From Euglena gracilis (lineage: Eukaryota > Euglenida > Euglenophyceae > Euglenales), in NCBI GenBank assembly GCA_039621445.1, contig CP154954.1:49393847-49457846 (forward strand): 64,000 bases of DNA, read 5' to 3'. This document shows positions 48,567 to 59,400 of this stretch, one piece after another. The position numbers and the translations under genes are program-made. Position 1 is the first letter of the stretch. Every line of letters starts with the position of its first letter. Below the pieces are notes generated by a model that saw only the letters and a program-made list of their open reading frames with translations, was not told the origin of the DNA and ran no database searches.

Positions 48567-50188
48567 GTACATACCGGTCAATGGAGAGGATGCGGTTCAG
48601 GAGGGTGGGCCGCTGGAGGACGATGAGGTGGTCGGCGTGGGAGTCGAAGATGTTGTAGTCCAGGCCGGGGGTGGTCAGGGCGAGGAAGGCCTGCTTGAAC
48701 GCCGTGCGGATGTGGTGGATCTCCCGCGACCCTGCGCAGGACGTTGGGCAGGGGGCCGTTGGTGGTGGTGATCAGGCAGTTGCCCAGCCGCCCTCTCGGG
48801 GGGGGGGAAGGGACAGGGCTTGAGATACATCAGCCAAAACCTCGAACGCCATCAGGGGCACCACAGAAACCCATTCCACAGGCGGCGCGATGGATGGTGT
48901 TCTGGAGGAAAGGCCGGGATCTGGGAGAGGCCCCCCCCCAATCCCTCAATCCCTGTCTCTGTGGTGGTCATGGCGGTATGCCAGCAGACCTCCAGCCAGG
49001 TTCCACACCAGAAGCGTCGAACCCGGTTTCCTTCCTTGTGCAGGGGAATGGACGGCACACGGCGACGCTTAGCAACCCCCCCGGGTTCCAGCTCAAAAGC
49101 TTGAAACAACCTTTTGCTTACAGGCCTGGGGGGGTCACTAGCAGACCGCATAGAGACTTCCCTCCATGGAGGTGGCCCCAGACCCCCCTGACTGGGAAAA
49201 GAGTTCCTCTGGCGCGGCGTACCGAAATGAAAAATGATGGTTTAATGGGCTTGCTTGACTACTTTTGTACCAAAAAAAAATCCAAAAATGGCCAAATGGC
49301 CAAAACTCCAAAAAATGGGCATTCTTGGCAAATTTTTGAGTGTGCAAAAAAATTTGGCGCTTTGTGCCGGTCACTGGAATTGTTTTTAACTGGCTAGCCG
49401 TGCTAGCAGACCCCCTGGGGGGTCCACTAGGATTTCCACCAGCCAAATTTGGACTAGCTGCAGCCCAGCCCCCCCTCCCCGGTACTGCGAATTCCTACTT
49501 AAGGGTCCTGGAAACCTTGAACAGAATTCTGGCTTGAAAATTTGGGCTGGTTGAAAAAAGCTTGCCCCCCCCATCGGGGTCCCGTGGCCAGAACTGGGCC
49601 CGACCCAGGGCCAAACCAGTTACCAAAAAATCGAAACTGCAAAACCCAAAAAAATGCAAAAAAATTGACAATTATAAGAAACGTCAATCTTATTTTACCA
49701 CAGCGTTGACATGGGCAGTTCATTTTCGACCCATTTCCCCCCATTTTTGGCCCAAATAAAAAAATACGTTACCGTCCAGCTGCCCAAAGGGCGGCTGGAA
49801 AGTTGATGCTGGAAAAAAGCTGCTTGCTGGACCCCTGCCACTGCCAGTGCCAGGAGATGGGGTACCACATGACCTGGCGAGACCCCACAGCACCCAGGGT
49901 GCAGCGGCCTGTTTGTTCCCCGCTTCATCGCAGTCCATACAGTGATGTGTACCACCTTGTTGGCGAGCACAACCAGGAAGCGGGTCAGGAGGGCCGTCCA
50001 ATTGGTCAATGGTCTGCCAGGGAAAGGGGTCGGCACTTGCCGCGGCCCATACAGGCCGTACTTGGCTCGCAGCGCATCGTGCAAAGTGTGCTGTGCATTG
50101 CTTGCATGGGTGGATGGATCGGCCGGACGTTGATTGGGCCTGGGGTGACTGCCGTGCCATCCACCTCGGCTACGATCCATTGACCCAT
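38511..50188 (-). CDS. Gene 3: unrecognised protein, helical N-terminus, Pro-rich middle, coiled coil near C-terminus
   Basis: About 14 minus-strand exons between the stop of MPP10 (50324) and a TGA at 38513-38511. Visible parts are a possible start MGQWIVAEVDG; a helical core (IHHIRTAFKQAFLALT, HADHLIVLQRPTLLNRILSI, ELLIRRDALEEAYERYLETE); an acidic then basic stretch (SEYEDEDAG, DRGRPKRARSP); several Pro/Ser/Thr-rich exons; a heptad-like coiled coil (FEQLRSENAALRADVARLTG); and a short C-terminal exon. I do not recognise the family. Composition suggests a nuclear or cytoplasmic scaffold with long disordered regions. The junctions 48575|48134, 48032|47730 and 40093|38663 are phase-consistent; the rest are approximate and some exons may be missing or false. 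Confidence 0.6.
40093..40233 (-). CDS. Gene 3 coiled-coil exon
   Basis: Acceptor CTGGCCCAG before 40233. AGPELANFWVDGPLLVHRYF then EQLRSENAALRADVARLTGD and LAALRAE, a clear leucine/heptad pattern. Leaves in phase 0 at GAG|GTTCAG, or six bases later at CAG|GCC; both join the last exon in frame. Confidence 0.8.
40390..40740. repeat. Dispersed repeat D in a gene 3 intron
   Basis: GTGCGCTTCTATTTGCACCC and related AAGCGCCCCCGTGCTTCTAT segments, degenerate copies of the 27.5-kb repeat. Confidence 0.7.
41130..41400 (-). CDS. Gene 3 exon, disordered (approximate)
   Basis: Frame with AVGSTDTPPGEAEVDADATS, then Gln/Pro/Ala-rich sequence. Good codon bias for about 200 nt, boundaries not fixed. Confidence 0.5.
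41512..41901 (-). CDS. Gene 3 candidate long exon(s), Pro/Ser/Thr-rich
   Basis: A single open frame of 129 codons covers RWGQRTYAAATTFPSPVPLQ and STPTPERPLSTSSFASSNPL. The middle (about 41650-41730) is less exon-like and may be an intron. Confidence 0.45.
   Translation of the reverse strand: MQARPSLASGAGRWGQRTYAAATTFPSPVPLQFRSLPALPVTPQTIPTTQPSPARPWPQIAFCSPPPLLAGSLRCHRHGPGLPPLPGDLSTPTPERPLSTSSFASSNPLDGTAIAASHRRWEPPPKLCQ
42150..42383 (-). CDS. Gene 3 exon, TVYVPRLKETLIFHPP
   Basis: Acceptor GCCTCAG before 42383. SDDPNAPRAVPTSVTVYVPR and LKETLIFHPPRLGSPWPASL, then Pro/Val/Thr-rich. Strong codon bias in this frame only. The 3' boundary is approximate. Confidence 0.7.
42551..43790. repeat. 330-bp direct duplication with inner repeats
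   Basis: 42551-42886 and 43457-43788 are nearly identical. Between them, TAGCCTGAAGAGTCGA with flanks occurs twice (43018, 43252). In a gene 3 intron. Confidence 0.92.
43968..44210 (-). CDS. Gene 3 exon, Pro/Arg-rich
   Basis: Acceptor CCCCCAG, open frame LTVLGDPPPSAVGPPTPGWP, LRRYSAPLQAEGLHAAPLRP, ending at either TGA (43968) or donor CTC|GTGACG. Disordered composition. Confidence 0.5.
   Translation of the reverse strand, partial: QRWLPPPLTPLTVLGDPPPSAVGPPTPGWPADRSPWAPLTDGPRQLRRYSAPLQAEGLHAAPLRPRVLPRRGMRRRSSTS
44905..45000 (-). CDS. Gene 3 possible exon
   Basis: Acceptor CTTTCAG and donor ATG|GTCAGT enclose about 90 nt of exon-like composition. Two frames are open (RCPEVDGAAPPLCREAVADH or ALPALDAVRRWTVPRLPSVG), so the product is undetermined. 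Confidence 0.35.
45190..45310 (-). CDS. Gene 3 possible exon, Pro-rich
   Basis: Frame VHRDPTPAISWCPGDPPAVS then SPANAGQPYMTPGLP before a stop. Weak: no clear splice pair. Confidence 0.3.
45500..45650 (-). CDS. Gene 3 exon, Pro/Ser-rich (approximate)
   Basis: Open frame MRLQYPSAPSAQPVPTPLSS and YMTPPLPALVPRPVPG with strong G/C third positions. Acceptors after CCCAG or CATAG give phase 2, which does not match the previous exon, so a small exon may be missing. Confidence 0.55.
46000..47636. other. Gene 3 intron without exons
   Basis: 46080-47000 is AT-richer and unique-looking without a coding signal; 47014-47575 is a trinucleotide satellite. Confidence 0.6.
47014..47575. repeat. Compound (AAT/ATC/AAC)n trinucleotide satellite
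   Basis: About 560 bp of TAA units with blocks of GAT and AAC units. Confidence 0.97.
47637..47730 (-). CDS. Gene 3 exon, acidic/basic patch
   Basis: Acceptor GCCTGCAG, donor A|GTGAGC, 94 nt. DEDAGRGAADRGRPKRARSP then YSGDRYGGGRG. The basic run GRPKRAR could serve as a nuclear localisation signal (inference). The following intron begins with a 560-bp trinucleotide satellite. Confidence 0.8.
48032..48134 (-). CDS. Gene 3 exon ELLIRRDALEEAY
   Basis: Acceptor CCTCGCAG, donor GAG|GTCCCA, 103 nt. RELLIRRDALEEAYERYLET then ADEAPYCSEYE; phase fits both neighbours. The intron upstream is a (CA)n microsatellite. Confidence 0.85.
48352..48563. repeat. (CA)n microsatellite
   Basis: Two perfect CA tracts (48352-48422, 48508-48564) joined by CTCA and ACGC variants, filling the intron between two gene 3 exons. 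Confidence 0.97.
48575..48799 (-). CDS. Gene 3 helical exon with apparent frame change
   Basis: 48731-48575 after CGCAG encodes IHHIRTAFKQAFLALTTPGL and HADHLIVLQRPTLLNRILSI, with a perfect donor CG|GTATGT; the split Arg codon is completed by the next exon. Immediately upstream, 48799-48735 reads RLGNCLITTTNGPLPNVLR with the same strong codon bias in a different frame, with no room for an intron between them (see finding). Confidence 0.78.
49350..49490. repeat. Dispersed repeat A, copy 2
   Basis: About 110 bp shared with 4150-4300. Confidence 0.8.
49956..50090 (-). CDS. Gene 3 possible second exon
   Basis: Acceptor GCACAG, donor AAG|GTGGTA, exactly 45 codons, phase 0 both sides. Contains RAKYGLYGPRQVPTPF and TALLTRFLVVLANK. 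Plausible but unsupported by any family match. Confidence 0.4.
50129..50188 (-). CDS. Gene 3 possible first exon
   Basis: ATG at 50188, 20 codons MGQWIVAEVDGTAVTPGPIN, GTCCGG donor in phase 0, joining the next candidate exon in frame. Only 136 bp from the MPP10 stop codon, so intergenic space would be very small. Codon bias is weaker than in neighbouring exons. Confidence 0.4.
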
Positions 50189-50323
50189 CAGGGCTAAGCG
50201 GGTTACAGAGAGTGGCAGAGAAAAGGGGTGAGGGAGGGGCTGAGGTCACGGAGAGGGAAACGGAAGGGAAAGGGCAGGGCACGAGGAAAGGGGAGTGCGG
50301 AAGAGCATCAGAGGTCTGGGCGG

Positions 50324-50461
50324 CTACTTAGCCTCCTGCTGCTTCGCCTGGTGGATGCGCCACACCTTGGACCGCTTGTGCTTCGGGGGCAGCACTGCCG
50401 GCCCCTCGTCGGCCCAAGGCGGGGCAGTCAGCGTGGACGCCGGAGGAGGGGGTCGGGACGT
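50324..50461 (-). CDS. MPP10: MPP10 last exon
   Basis: Acceptor CCCCGCAG, 46 codons including TAG, phase 0. TSRPPPPASTLTAPPWADEG then KHKRSKVWRIHQAKQQEAK-stop: basic C-terminus. Confidence 0.85.
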   Translation of the reverse strand, partial: TSRPPPPASTLTAPPWADEGPAVLPPKHKRSKVWRIHQAKQQEAK

Positions 50462-53400
50462 CTGCGGGGAGTACCCAAAGCGGGGTTTCGGACAGGGCTG
50501 AGAAATGGAACTGTAAAATCCGACTGCTGCTTCGGGAGCAAATCCCCCAACACAGCCTCAGCCCGTTCTGGTTTATCCTGCCATCGAATTGCCACAAGTC
50601 TGAGTCCCCTGGAAAATATCAGGAGTGAAGCTTTTTTTTAAAAAAGGCTCGCCATTGCAAAGAACGAAATCACGGGACTGTAATACCAAAGCAGCCTGGG
50701 AGGCATGCAAGGGAAGCCGTGGACAAGCACCTATAGTTGACCCCCAGATTTTCGCCATTTTCGGCCATTTTCGGCCATTTTCGGCCATTTTCGGCCATTT
50801 TCGGCCATTTTCGGCCATTTTCGGCCATTTTTTCCTATAGGTGGGGGGTGAAACTGCCTTAAAACTCTTTCATACCAACAATGCATTTGATCATTCAGTC
50901 AACATGCAAGCAGTCGTGACAAGTTAATGCATCCAAGGAGGTCCGTTTGGAATGGGTGCTCAGGGATTAAAGAGGTCAAAGAGTTTTTGTTGCAATATGC
51001 AAATGCAAGGTTTTGAGAATAGGCTTCTTTTTTCCTGTCTCTTGTCCACTTTGGTCTTTTTTTTGCTGGGGGTTCTTGGGACGCTTCATGAGAGCGGTTG
51101 GCACATGACATATTAACCACAATGGCAACACCAAACCCAGTGCTTTTCTCTTCAAGCCTCTTGGCATGGATGCTTTTAACAAACAACTTCCGCTATTTCA
51201 ACTTGACACCCCAAGCAACATTGTTTGATGGTGGCACTATTAGATCCCATCCAATTGTGTGCAATAAACCTAATGCAGGAATCACACCTTTAACGCAGGG
51301 AAAAAACACTTCACATACTTTGCCTGGTTGCACCTTGTCACCACAATTTTCTGAAATGTCATCAAAACCATCACCTTTGGCCCAAATAACCCATTCAGAG
51401 GTGGTTCTTTGAGCAGCATGTGTTCCACGGTCAGGCATAATGGCAGGAGTGTCTACATCTTGTCTAGCATCTGCATCTTGAACAATATCTACATCATGTC
51501 CAGCATCTGCATCTTGTTCAGCATCTGCATCTTGTCCAGCATCTGCATCCATTGCATCTTGTCCAGTATCTGCAACCACTGCATCCACTGGCTCCCAACC
51601 TAGCAAAATGACCACAGAAACCCCAAAAAATGACCACAAAAAGCCTAAAATTGACCGCAAAAGTCCCAAAAAGCAACCAAAATGACCTAAATGGCTTCAA
51701 ATTACATAAACTTGCCCAAAAGCACCAACAATACCACAAAGAAATGTGAAAAATTCACCAAAATGGCGCAAAATGGCCCAAAATGCCATATTGACAAATG
51801 TGCTCATATTGACCCAAATTAGCCCAATATTTGCTAAATCAGTGCAAAATATCCCCAAAATTAGCAAAAACTCATCCAAAATGGCCAAGATGAGTGTAAT
51901 ACTGGAGATTTGTGGAGAAATTATCCCAAAAATGGGTAAAAAGAATGCCAGCATCGCCCTTGTCACCAAAATTTTCTATCAAAACATTCAGCTTTGGCCC
52001 AAATAACCCTTTCGGAGGTGGTTCTTTGAGCAGCATGTGTTGCAGGGCCTGGCATAATAACAAAAGAAGAGAGGCTGCACAGAGACAAGAATCAGTCGCA
52101 CTGAAAATTGCCCCTCAGGGAAAAAGAAGCTGTCAGGCAAAAAAAAAACCTCGAAAAAATTTTGCAACAAATTTTTTCTCATTTTCGGCCATTTTCGGCC
52201 ATTTTCGGCCATTTTCGGCCATTTTTACTCTAGGTGCTTGGCCGTGGAAAACGGGGGGGGGCATCCCCCCAGAGGGACGTGGACCCCATCGGGGGCTTCC
52301 GGCCGGAAAGGCCCCGCCTTGCGCAGCGCCGCCCTCCGCCGTCGCCTCCCCCTCCGCCCCCTCGGCCCCCGCGGGCCGCTTCCGCTCCTCCGCCCGCTTG
52401 TGCGTGGCCAGCGCCATCTGCCGCTGGTGGTGGGGCCTGGCGGACCCCCCTTCCCTGTGAGGTGAGTCCTCCTAAGTCGGGGGTTCCTATGGAGATCCTC
52501 TGTCCAGACCCCCCCCCACACACATCAAAAGAGGTGTGCACCCTCCACGTGGTTGCATCAAAAAAAAAACGCCAGCAGTGGGATGACTTCGTCACGGCAA
52601 CCCGAGCGGTCATACTTGCTCAACCACACCCGGAAACGGCGCCGAACGGTTGGCAATGATGTACAAACAGGCCGCTGAACCCTGGGTGTTGCAGGGTCTT
52701 CCAGAAAAGACCAGAGTCGCCCCGTGGGGGGGGGGGCAAACCAGCAGCCAGCTCTTCCCGCCATCAACAATTTTGTTCATTTTCCAGCCTTCGGGCAGAA
52801 CGCTTTTCACTTTCCCGAAGCTTCAAATCGAAAATGCAGTTGAACTGCCGCGATGGCCGAATGGACCACCGGTGGCCAAACCCAGCCAGTCCCGCCCCAG
52901 CCCCGGTGGGCAGCGCCTCGGCAAACCCCCGCCCGGCCCCAGCCGGTACTCGTGCAGGTCATGCCGCTTGCGGTCCGCGCGGTTGTCCGCCTTCCGGCTC
53001 CGCCGCAGCCGCCGGTGGTCCTCCCGCGTCAGCTCCACGTCCGCCTTGAACGCGAGGCCCGCCTGGTTGGCCGGGGCGGTGAACGTGTCCTGCGGCGCCA
53101 GCAGCTGCGCCGTGTTGACCGCCGCCGGGGCCGCGCGCCGGGCCGCTGGGGGAGGGGGGGGGGGAGGGGGAGAGTTGGCACGGCAGGGGTCCGCGGGCGG
53201 TGCCCACCCCACCCATGGTCTTTCTGCAGACCTCCGCAGGAAACGTTCTCCGCGTTTTTTTCAGGGGCAACCACTTTCAAAACAAACCCATTTACCCAAA
53301 AACTGACAAAATTCCCGGCTGGGTTGCTATTTTTCAGCCAAAATATTGAGCTGGACAACCCCCAAAAACCTCAAAAACACTCCATTCTTCAAAAAAGGGC

Positions 53401-56400
53401 GCTTCGGAAACAAATATCTTTTGTCCAGGTTGTCCCCAACTTTATTTCACTTGGCCCCCGGGATCGTTTTGCATCCATGCCACCAAATCCGGACAATGGG
53501 ATTCAAAACGCAGCAGAAAATGAATTGTTGGCTCGGCAGCATGACACCGCAACACACCACACCGACCCTTGCGGTCAGTTGTATGTCTTCGGGGCTGACA
53601 CGGAACCAAAAAAAAGCAGCCGTCGCGGTTTACTCACAGAGGCTTTCCTCAACCCCCAAATGAAAATCCAACACACAAAAGCATGTCAATGCAACGGCTC
53701 GCCGCCCCCATTCTTCTGCAGCCCGGGGCCCGGGCGGGATGGCCTCCTCCAGCTTGAGGGCGGCGCCGCTGGCGGTGACGGAGAGGTCGGGGTCCAGGAC
53801 CGGGTTTGGCACGTAGTGGGCGTGCGACAGCGCGTCGAGCGACTTGGACAGCACGAACCACAGCTCGATGGCGTGCTTCTCCTCCTAAGGGGGATGGGGG
53901 GGGGGGCGGTGCACGGGGGTCTGAGGCGGCGAGAGTGGGTGGCCTCGAAGCGGAACTGCGGAACTGAGCGAGAAGGGTCCTGTGCTGCCAGGCCTACGTG
54001 GAGCATTTTAACCGCAGCCAACTGGATGAATGGCACACTTCTGCATGGAAAAGCCAAAGCCGGCAGGCGGTTCCTCAGCGAGTAAAGCCACACTCCATGA
54101 CGCATGCTCAGCCACCCAGGCACACTTGGGCACCGCATACGCTCAAAGAGCGTTAAAAAAAAAAGAGGCTCACAACTCACTCTAAAAAAGGCTCACGGGG
54201 ACATCACCCCAGAGGTAAGGGCTGGACACCCCCACTCCAGCACACAATACTTTGACCAACCCCCGGGGGAGGGAGGATCGCTGGTGTAAGGGGTCCCTGG
54301 CCACTCACCACGCAGCAAACTGGGCCAGAAGCGAAGTTAGCGCCGGCCATAAACAGACAAGAAGCCTTAGTGCAACTAAGGGAGGGAGGATCGCTTCCAC
54401 TCTTTAAATACTGGTCAGCACTTTTTGGGAAGCCAGTCAGTCACTACCCCCCCCCCCCCCGGGTCGCCACGTTGGATCATGTTTTTACCGACCCATAGGG
54501 GGAGGGGGACCACTTCCACTCATGGAAAAACCAGTCAGTCACTACCCCAGGGGTGGGGACCACTCTGAAAATTGACCAGTCAGTCACCCCCGGGGTGGGG
54601 GATGACTGACAGATTTTTTTTCGGAGCTTTTTGACTGGTTTTTGGCCCCAACCCCCCTGGGGGGGGGATCGGCAAAATAACCACCAAAGTGACCTGGCGC
54701 CGAAGGCGCTGCAAATATTTTTCCTTTCTTCACGTTTTTGGCGGGCGGTCAGTCACCAACTAATAATAATTGTGTGTTGACCCCAACACTCTTTCAGTTC
54801 GGGGTGATGGGGGGCGGACCTGTTGCTGCCACGTCAGGGGGGCCCCCTCCTCCCCGGTCCCCGCCGCCGCGGGGGCCCCGCCGTCCCCCGCGAGGCGCTT
54901 CTTCTCCAGGAAGTCCTTCTCGTAGAGGTCCACCAGGCTGAGCGAGGACTTCACGCAGTCCAGCGGCGGCGCCGGCACGTCCTTGTTGGGGGCAGGGCGG
55001 GCCATGAGGGAGGGGCCCAAGTCTCTCTCACACCACGCAGCGTCGAGTTTGGCTGCTCTCTGAGGCTGGCGTTGCGAATGCGCGCACGGGTGTACCCACA
55101 CGAGCCCATCCCCGGGAGAAACGGCGTGCCCGGAAATGGTCCGTTCCTCCCCCAGGACGCTGCCCAGAACCCGCCAGGGCCCCCCGGTGCTTGATTTGTG
55201 CTGCAGGCTCCGGAGTCTGCGCCACGGACCATGCTCAATCAGAAGAGGGGTTGCGGCCCCTTCCCAACAAGCCATTCATCCCTGGGAAACGCCTTGCGCC
55301 AAAAAGGCAGCGTCTAGAATCAAGCAACGAAATCATTGACCGGCGTGTTTTTGGGCTGCCACCCGACTCCTCTGGCAAATGTGGCCCACCATGCTGTTCA
55401 CTCAAGAAGGCGGGGGGGGGGGGTGGCACGCGTGGCGCAGCGTGGTACGCACAGGCTGAGTGAGGTCCACCCCGCCCTGGCTGGTCGACAGCGCCACCTT
55501 TGGGTACACGTCGTCAAACAGCTTGTCTTGGATGCGCTACACGCGGGGCAGCGCTCCATTGGTCGGTGGAGGGGGGGGGCAGAGGGTAGAAGCATACCCA
55601 ACCCAAAATGACACCCCCTTCAGGCCAGCATAGGGCACCGGACTGGGGCCTCCTCCACACGGGGAAAACCCGGGGTCGGGAAGAGAGCGTTGTGATTTGT
55701 TCAGTGTTGGCCCCCACCCCCACGGGCTTTGTCTACTGCCCCCTAACTGCTAATCTTAACACCGCCCTCCTGCCAGCCTGCCATGCAAACTTGGCTCCCC
55801 CCAAAAAGTTGGCCTTCGGCTTCAACTTGCGATCTCGTCCCCCATCTTCACGTTTTTGGGTTAGTTTGCGACCGCCAAAATTCTTCTCATGCAAACGTAA
55901 ACTTGGCCCACTAAGGTTGGTCGCCCGGCGTTAGCTTCAATCGTGGCCACCGGGGTGTGTCGGTGTGTATGGGTTCCGGCAGGACTCGGCTCGTTTCCGC
56001 CCTGCTCGGTTGGGGGAGCCCACAGGACCACCAGGACCGGTCCCCCGGCCTGCGGATGCGGTCCTCCAGGGCCTGGGTCGTCTCGGGGGTGATGACGGGC
56101 ACCTGCTTCATCGCGTGCTCCACCGCGAAGTCGTCCTCCAGCAGGCTGTTCGTCGGCCGCTGGTTGCCCGCCACCTCCCCCTGCAGCGCCCATGGCTTCG
56201 GCCGCAGCAGCTTCGCCTCCAGCCGGTCCACCAGCGTGGCTGCCCCCCGCCCCGCGCTGTCGTCGGTGTCCTGTGAGGGCGCAGGAAAAGTGCAAGGGTA
56301 GAAACTGCAGACGGGCTGGCTGCACTGCAAGAGTGTTTGCTATATGCCCCAAATAACAGTATGTTTTAAACATTTGCTGGAGGGATTTTATTTGGATTGA

Positions 56401-59400
56401 ATTTTATCGAACCCAAAAAAAAGCAAAAAAAAAACTGTAAAAAAAACCTGCACCGAACAATAAACAAGCTGAAACGGTGTGCATATACAAAACAACGTAA
56501 ATTGCGACCACATAAACACCCCCAATTCACATTAAGCATTTTTTGCACAGCTTTGGAACTGATGGCGACAAAGATGGAAGCAATCAACCAAGGTGCACTG
56601 TACATGGCTTTTCATGCACTGAAATGCAAGTCATGTGTTTGGATGCTGGGTCACCAATCGGTTTTCCCCGCACCAAAACTTTTCTCGACCAGGCCAACAA
56701 AGATGCCAACCGGCTTCCCTTCCAAATATGGAAAAAATCCATACGCCAAAATCTGCAATGCTTTCCATGGTTTGGGTGCTTTTCTTGCTTTTTGCACCTG
56801 TTCCTTTGCAACCGGTGTTTCTTGAGAGCGTCACCTGCCCGTTCAAGGCTTGTGCCATTGGAAATACAATTGCCCTTGACTTTGGGGAATCTCCAAATAT
56901 TATTTTGTTGGTGCTTTGATGGTCCTTTGCCACACTTGAAATGTGTTGAGCAACTCTGGCAGGTGCATGCTGGGGATTTCAGCGTCGTACAGGAATTTTG
57001 CCTAAAGGGGGGGGGGTGCCAAGTTACTGGAAACATCATTCGTTATTCGGCCACTGCCAGGAGCAACGGCCCCGCCAGGTTATTTGGGGGGTTTACCTTC
57101 CCTTGTATTGTCTAATTCCAAACATTGAAGAAATTATGAAAAATTTGCAGGGGGAAGGGGGTGGGTGGGCGCTATAGGGTGCCTGTCCATAGCAGGCACA
57201 CCCAGGGGGGGGGGGGAGGCAGCCTGGGGTACGCAGGGTCGGGTGGGTCCTTGCCAACAGGGTAAAGAAAACAGGATCGGTCGCCGGACAGGGGTGCCTG
57301 CCCAACCCACACCCGAAACCCTACACCCCCTAAGCTCCTGATTGAGGAATCACTCCAAGAAGCCACCCGAGCACCAAGAAAAGAGGATATGCTTTTGTGC
57401 ACCCTCCCCCAACCCACAACCAGGCCCCCCACCCCCCAGCGGGGGGGGGGGGAGGTGCTTGGGCAGGCACTCCATAGCATCCCTACACGCTGAGCGTGGA
57501 CCCTTCAAAATGCATTGAGGATCGCCGAAGTTCCAAGTCACACATGCGCACCGGTTTGAATACATCTCCATCATCCTCCTCTTCCTCCTCCTCGCCGTCC
57601 CCAGGGCTGAACGGGAAGGCCTGGTGGGGAGTCAACCAGACCCCCACCCACTATAACACTATGCAAAGACAGATTCTTTCGGAGGAGAGCGAAAATTTTG
57701 GCCTTAAGACCGTTTAAGTGGGTTTGGGGGTCAGACCCCCAAACCCACCACCCACAGGGTTTCAGGTTGTTCCCGTTCGGCCCTGGCCCTCCCCCAGCGA
57801 CTCCTGCAGCTCCCGCAGCTTCCGCATCTGGCGGGACTCCTTTCGCCCGCCCTCGGCTTCGTCCTCGACAGGCCCCGGAGGCGGCAAGAATTCTGGACAA
57901 CAACCGGCGAGGTAGGTGTGGCTGTGGTGGAACGTTGCTAGAAGCGACACTGCCCCTGAACGAGCCAAATGCACAATCAAGGCGGGGAAGCAACCCGGGG
58001 GAAGACCAAGACTGCAAATCCCAAGCCCGCAGCGCCTGGGCGGCGGCCTCCTCCCCGGGCCCCTCCTCCGGCCCGTCGTCCTCGTCCTCCTCGTCCTCCT
58101 CGCCCTCCCCGTGCAGCGCGAGGTCCTCGTCCGGATCAAACGCCGCCCACAGCGCCCGCCGACCCCCCTCCCTCCCCCCGCCCCCGACCTTTGTCCGCCG
58201 GACAGGTTACCGTGGGAGGCGGGGCTGCGGCCCCACCTGTGGTGTGATGGCCGGCAGCGGCTGGCCGCCGCCGGCCATGGCACCAGCTCCCACAATTCCA
58301 CGATTCATGGAGGGGAGGGGCAGGGGTTTTAAAAGGAAGCCTGGGTGAAGCTTCTTCCCCAAATTCCCCAGAACCCCACAGTTAGGGCTCAGACGCCTGG
58401 CATCCGACCTGCCGTGCGTCCCAATTCATGCCCCAGTGGAGGCTGCTCCCTCCAACACCCCCCCCTGCTCTATGGGAGATTGATCCCCCCGGTCGGCAAG
58501 CGCTCCTTGGGTTCACTTGTGGGTGGGCTGCTGTGGGACCCACCCAGCCCGACGTGGACCCCCCCCCCTAATTGGGCCGGCCAGGGGAATCCTCAAAAGT
58601 GTCCGGGCGTTTCGGACCGGAGCCCATGCCCAAGTCTCCGGCCTGGGACCCCCCCCCCAGGTTTGGGGGTCCAGCCCCGAACCCACCCCTCCCCTCCCCC
58701 CAGCCCACCCCCGCCTGCCGGCTCGGCGCTGGCCCCTTCACCGTACAGCGCCGTCAGGGCGGCCTCGGCGTCCGCGTCCTGCGCGTCGTCCCGCCGGCGC
58801 GCCGCCGGCCCCTTCGCGGCCCGCTCCGCCTTCTGGTTGGGCCGAGGCCGCGGCCCGGTCCCCCGAAAGGGTCTCGCATTCCACGCTGCCCCGGCCGAGT
58901 GGGCCGCCCCCGCCCCGCCTGTGAATCTCAACACCTTCCGGCGGCCGGACTGGTTTTTATGTTGAGAGAAATCGGGGGGGGGACACCCGAGGCAGTCCAA
59001 AATCACACCCAGACATGTAGAGTTTACATAAATTTATGAGGATATTTAGGTCAGTTTAGCTGTAAGTAACACCTGGCGCGGGGGGGGGGGTTCCTTGGGA
59101 GTGAGCCACACCCGAACACAAAATATTGTTCCCCGCAGGCTTTTTTCCAACCCGGGGGCAGGGGGGTGCCTTTGTCCTGTGGGGTGCCTCCCCCAGGGGG
59201 GAGTTCAGTTCTTAAACTGCCAACCAAATCAAATTTCCCTTGAAAATAGCCATTTGCAGATCCCCTGGTGCCTTCGCCGGAGGGGGGGGGGGCTATAGCA
59301 CTTCCCACAAACCCCCCCCCCAGGGGGTCGAAAATCAACCCCCTGCCTGCTCATAGGGCCCACCCTGGGGGGACCTTCCTTAAAAAGAAGCCTGGTTCCT

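Larger units (their letters stand above)
50724..52240. mobile_element. TIR element 2, in the last MPP10 intron
   Basis: 1517 bp with ends CAAGCACCTATAG (50724) and CTCTAGGTGCTTG (to 52240), flanked by a perfect 8-bp direct repeat GCCGTGGA (50716-50723 and 52241-52248). Subterminal (TTTTCGGCCA)n arrays at both ends. The inner part is AT-rich and carries a broken open frame (50899-51669, minus) and an internal duplication. Same family as the element at 2712-3853. Confidence 0.88.

Noticed and set aside
58230-58308. MNRGIVGAGAMAGGGQPLPA as an MPP10 start exon
   Set aside because: It lies downstream of clear MPP10 exons (EQIW at 61.2 kb) and would be out of order; kept only as a possible spurious frame.
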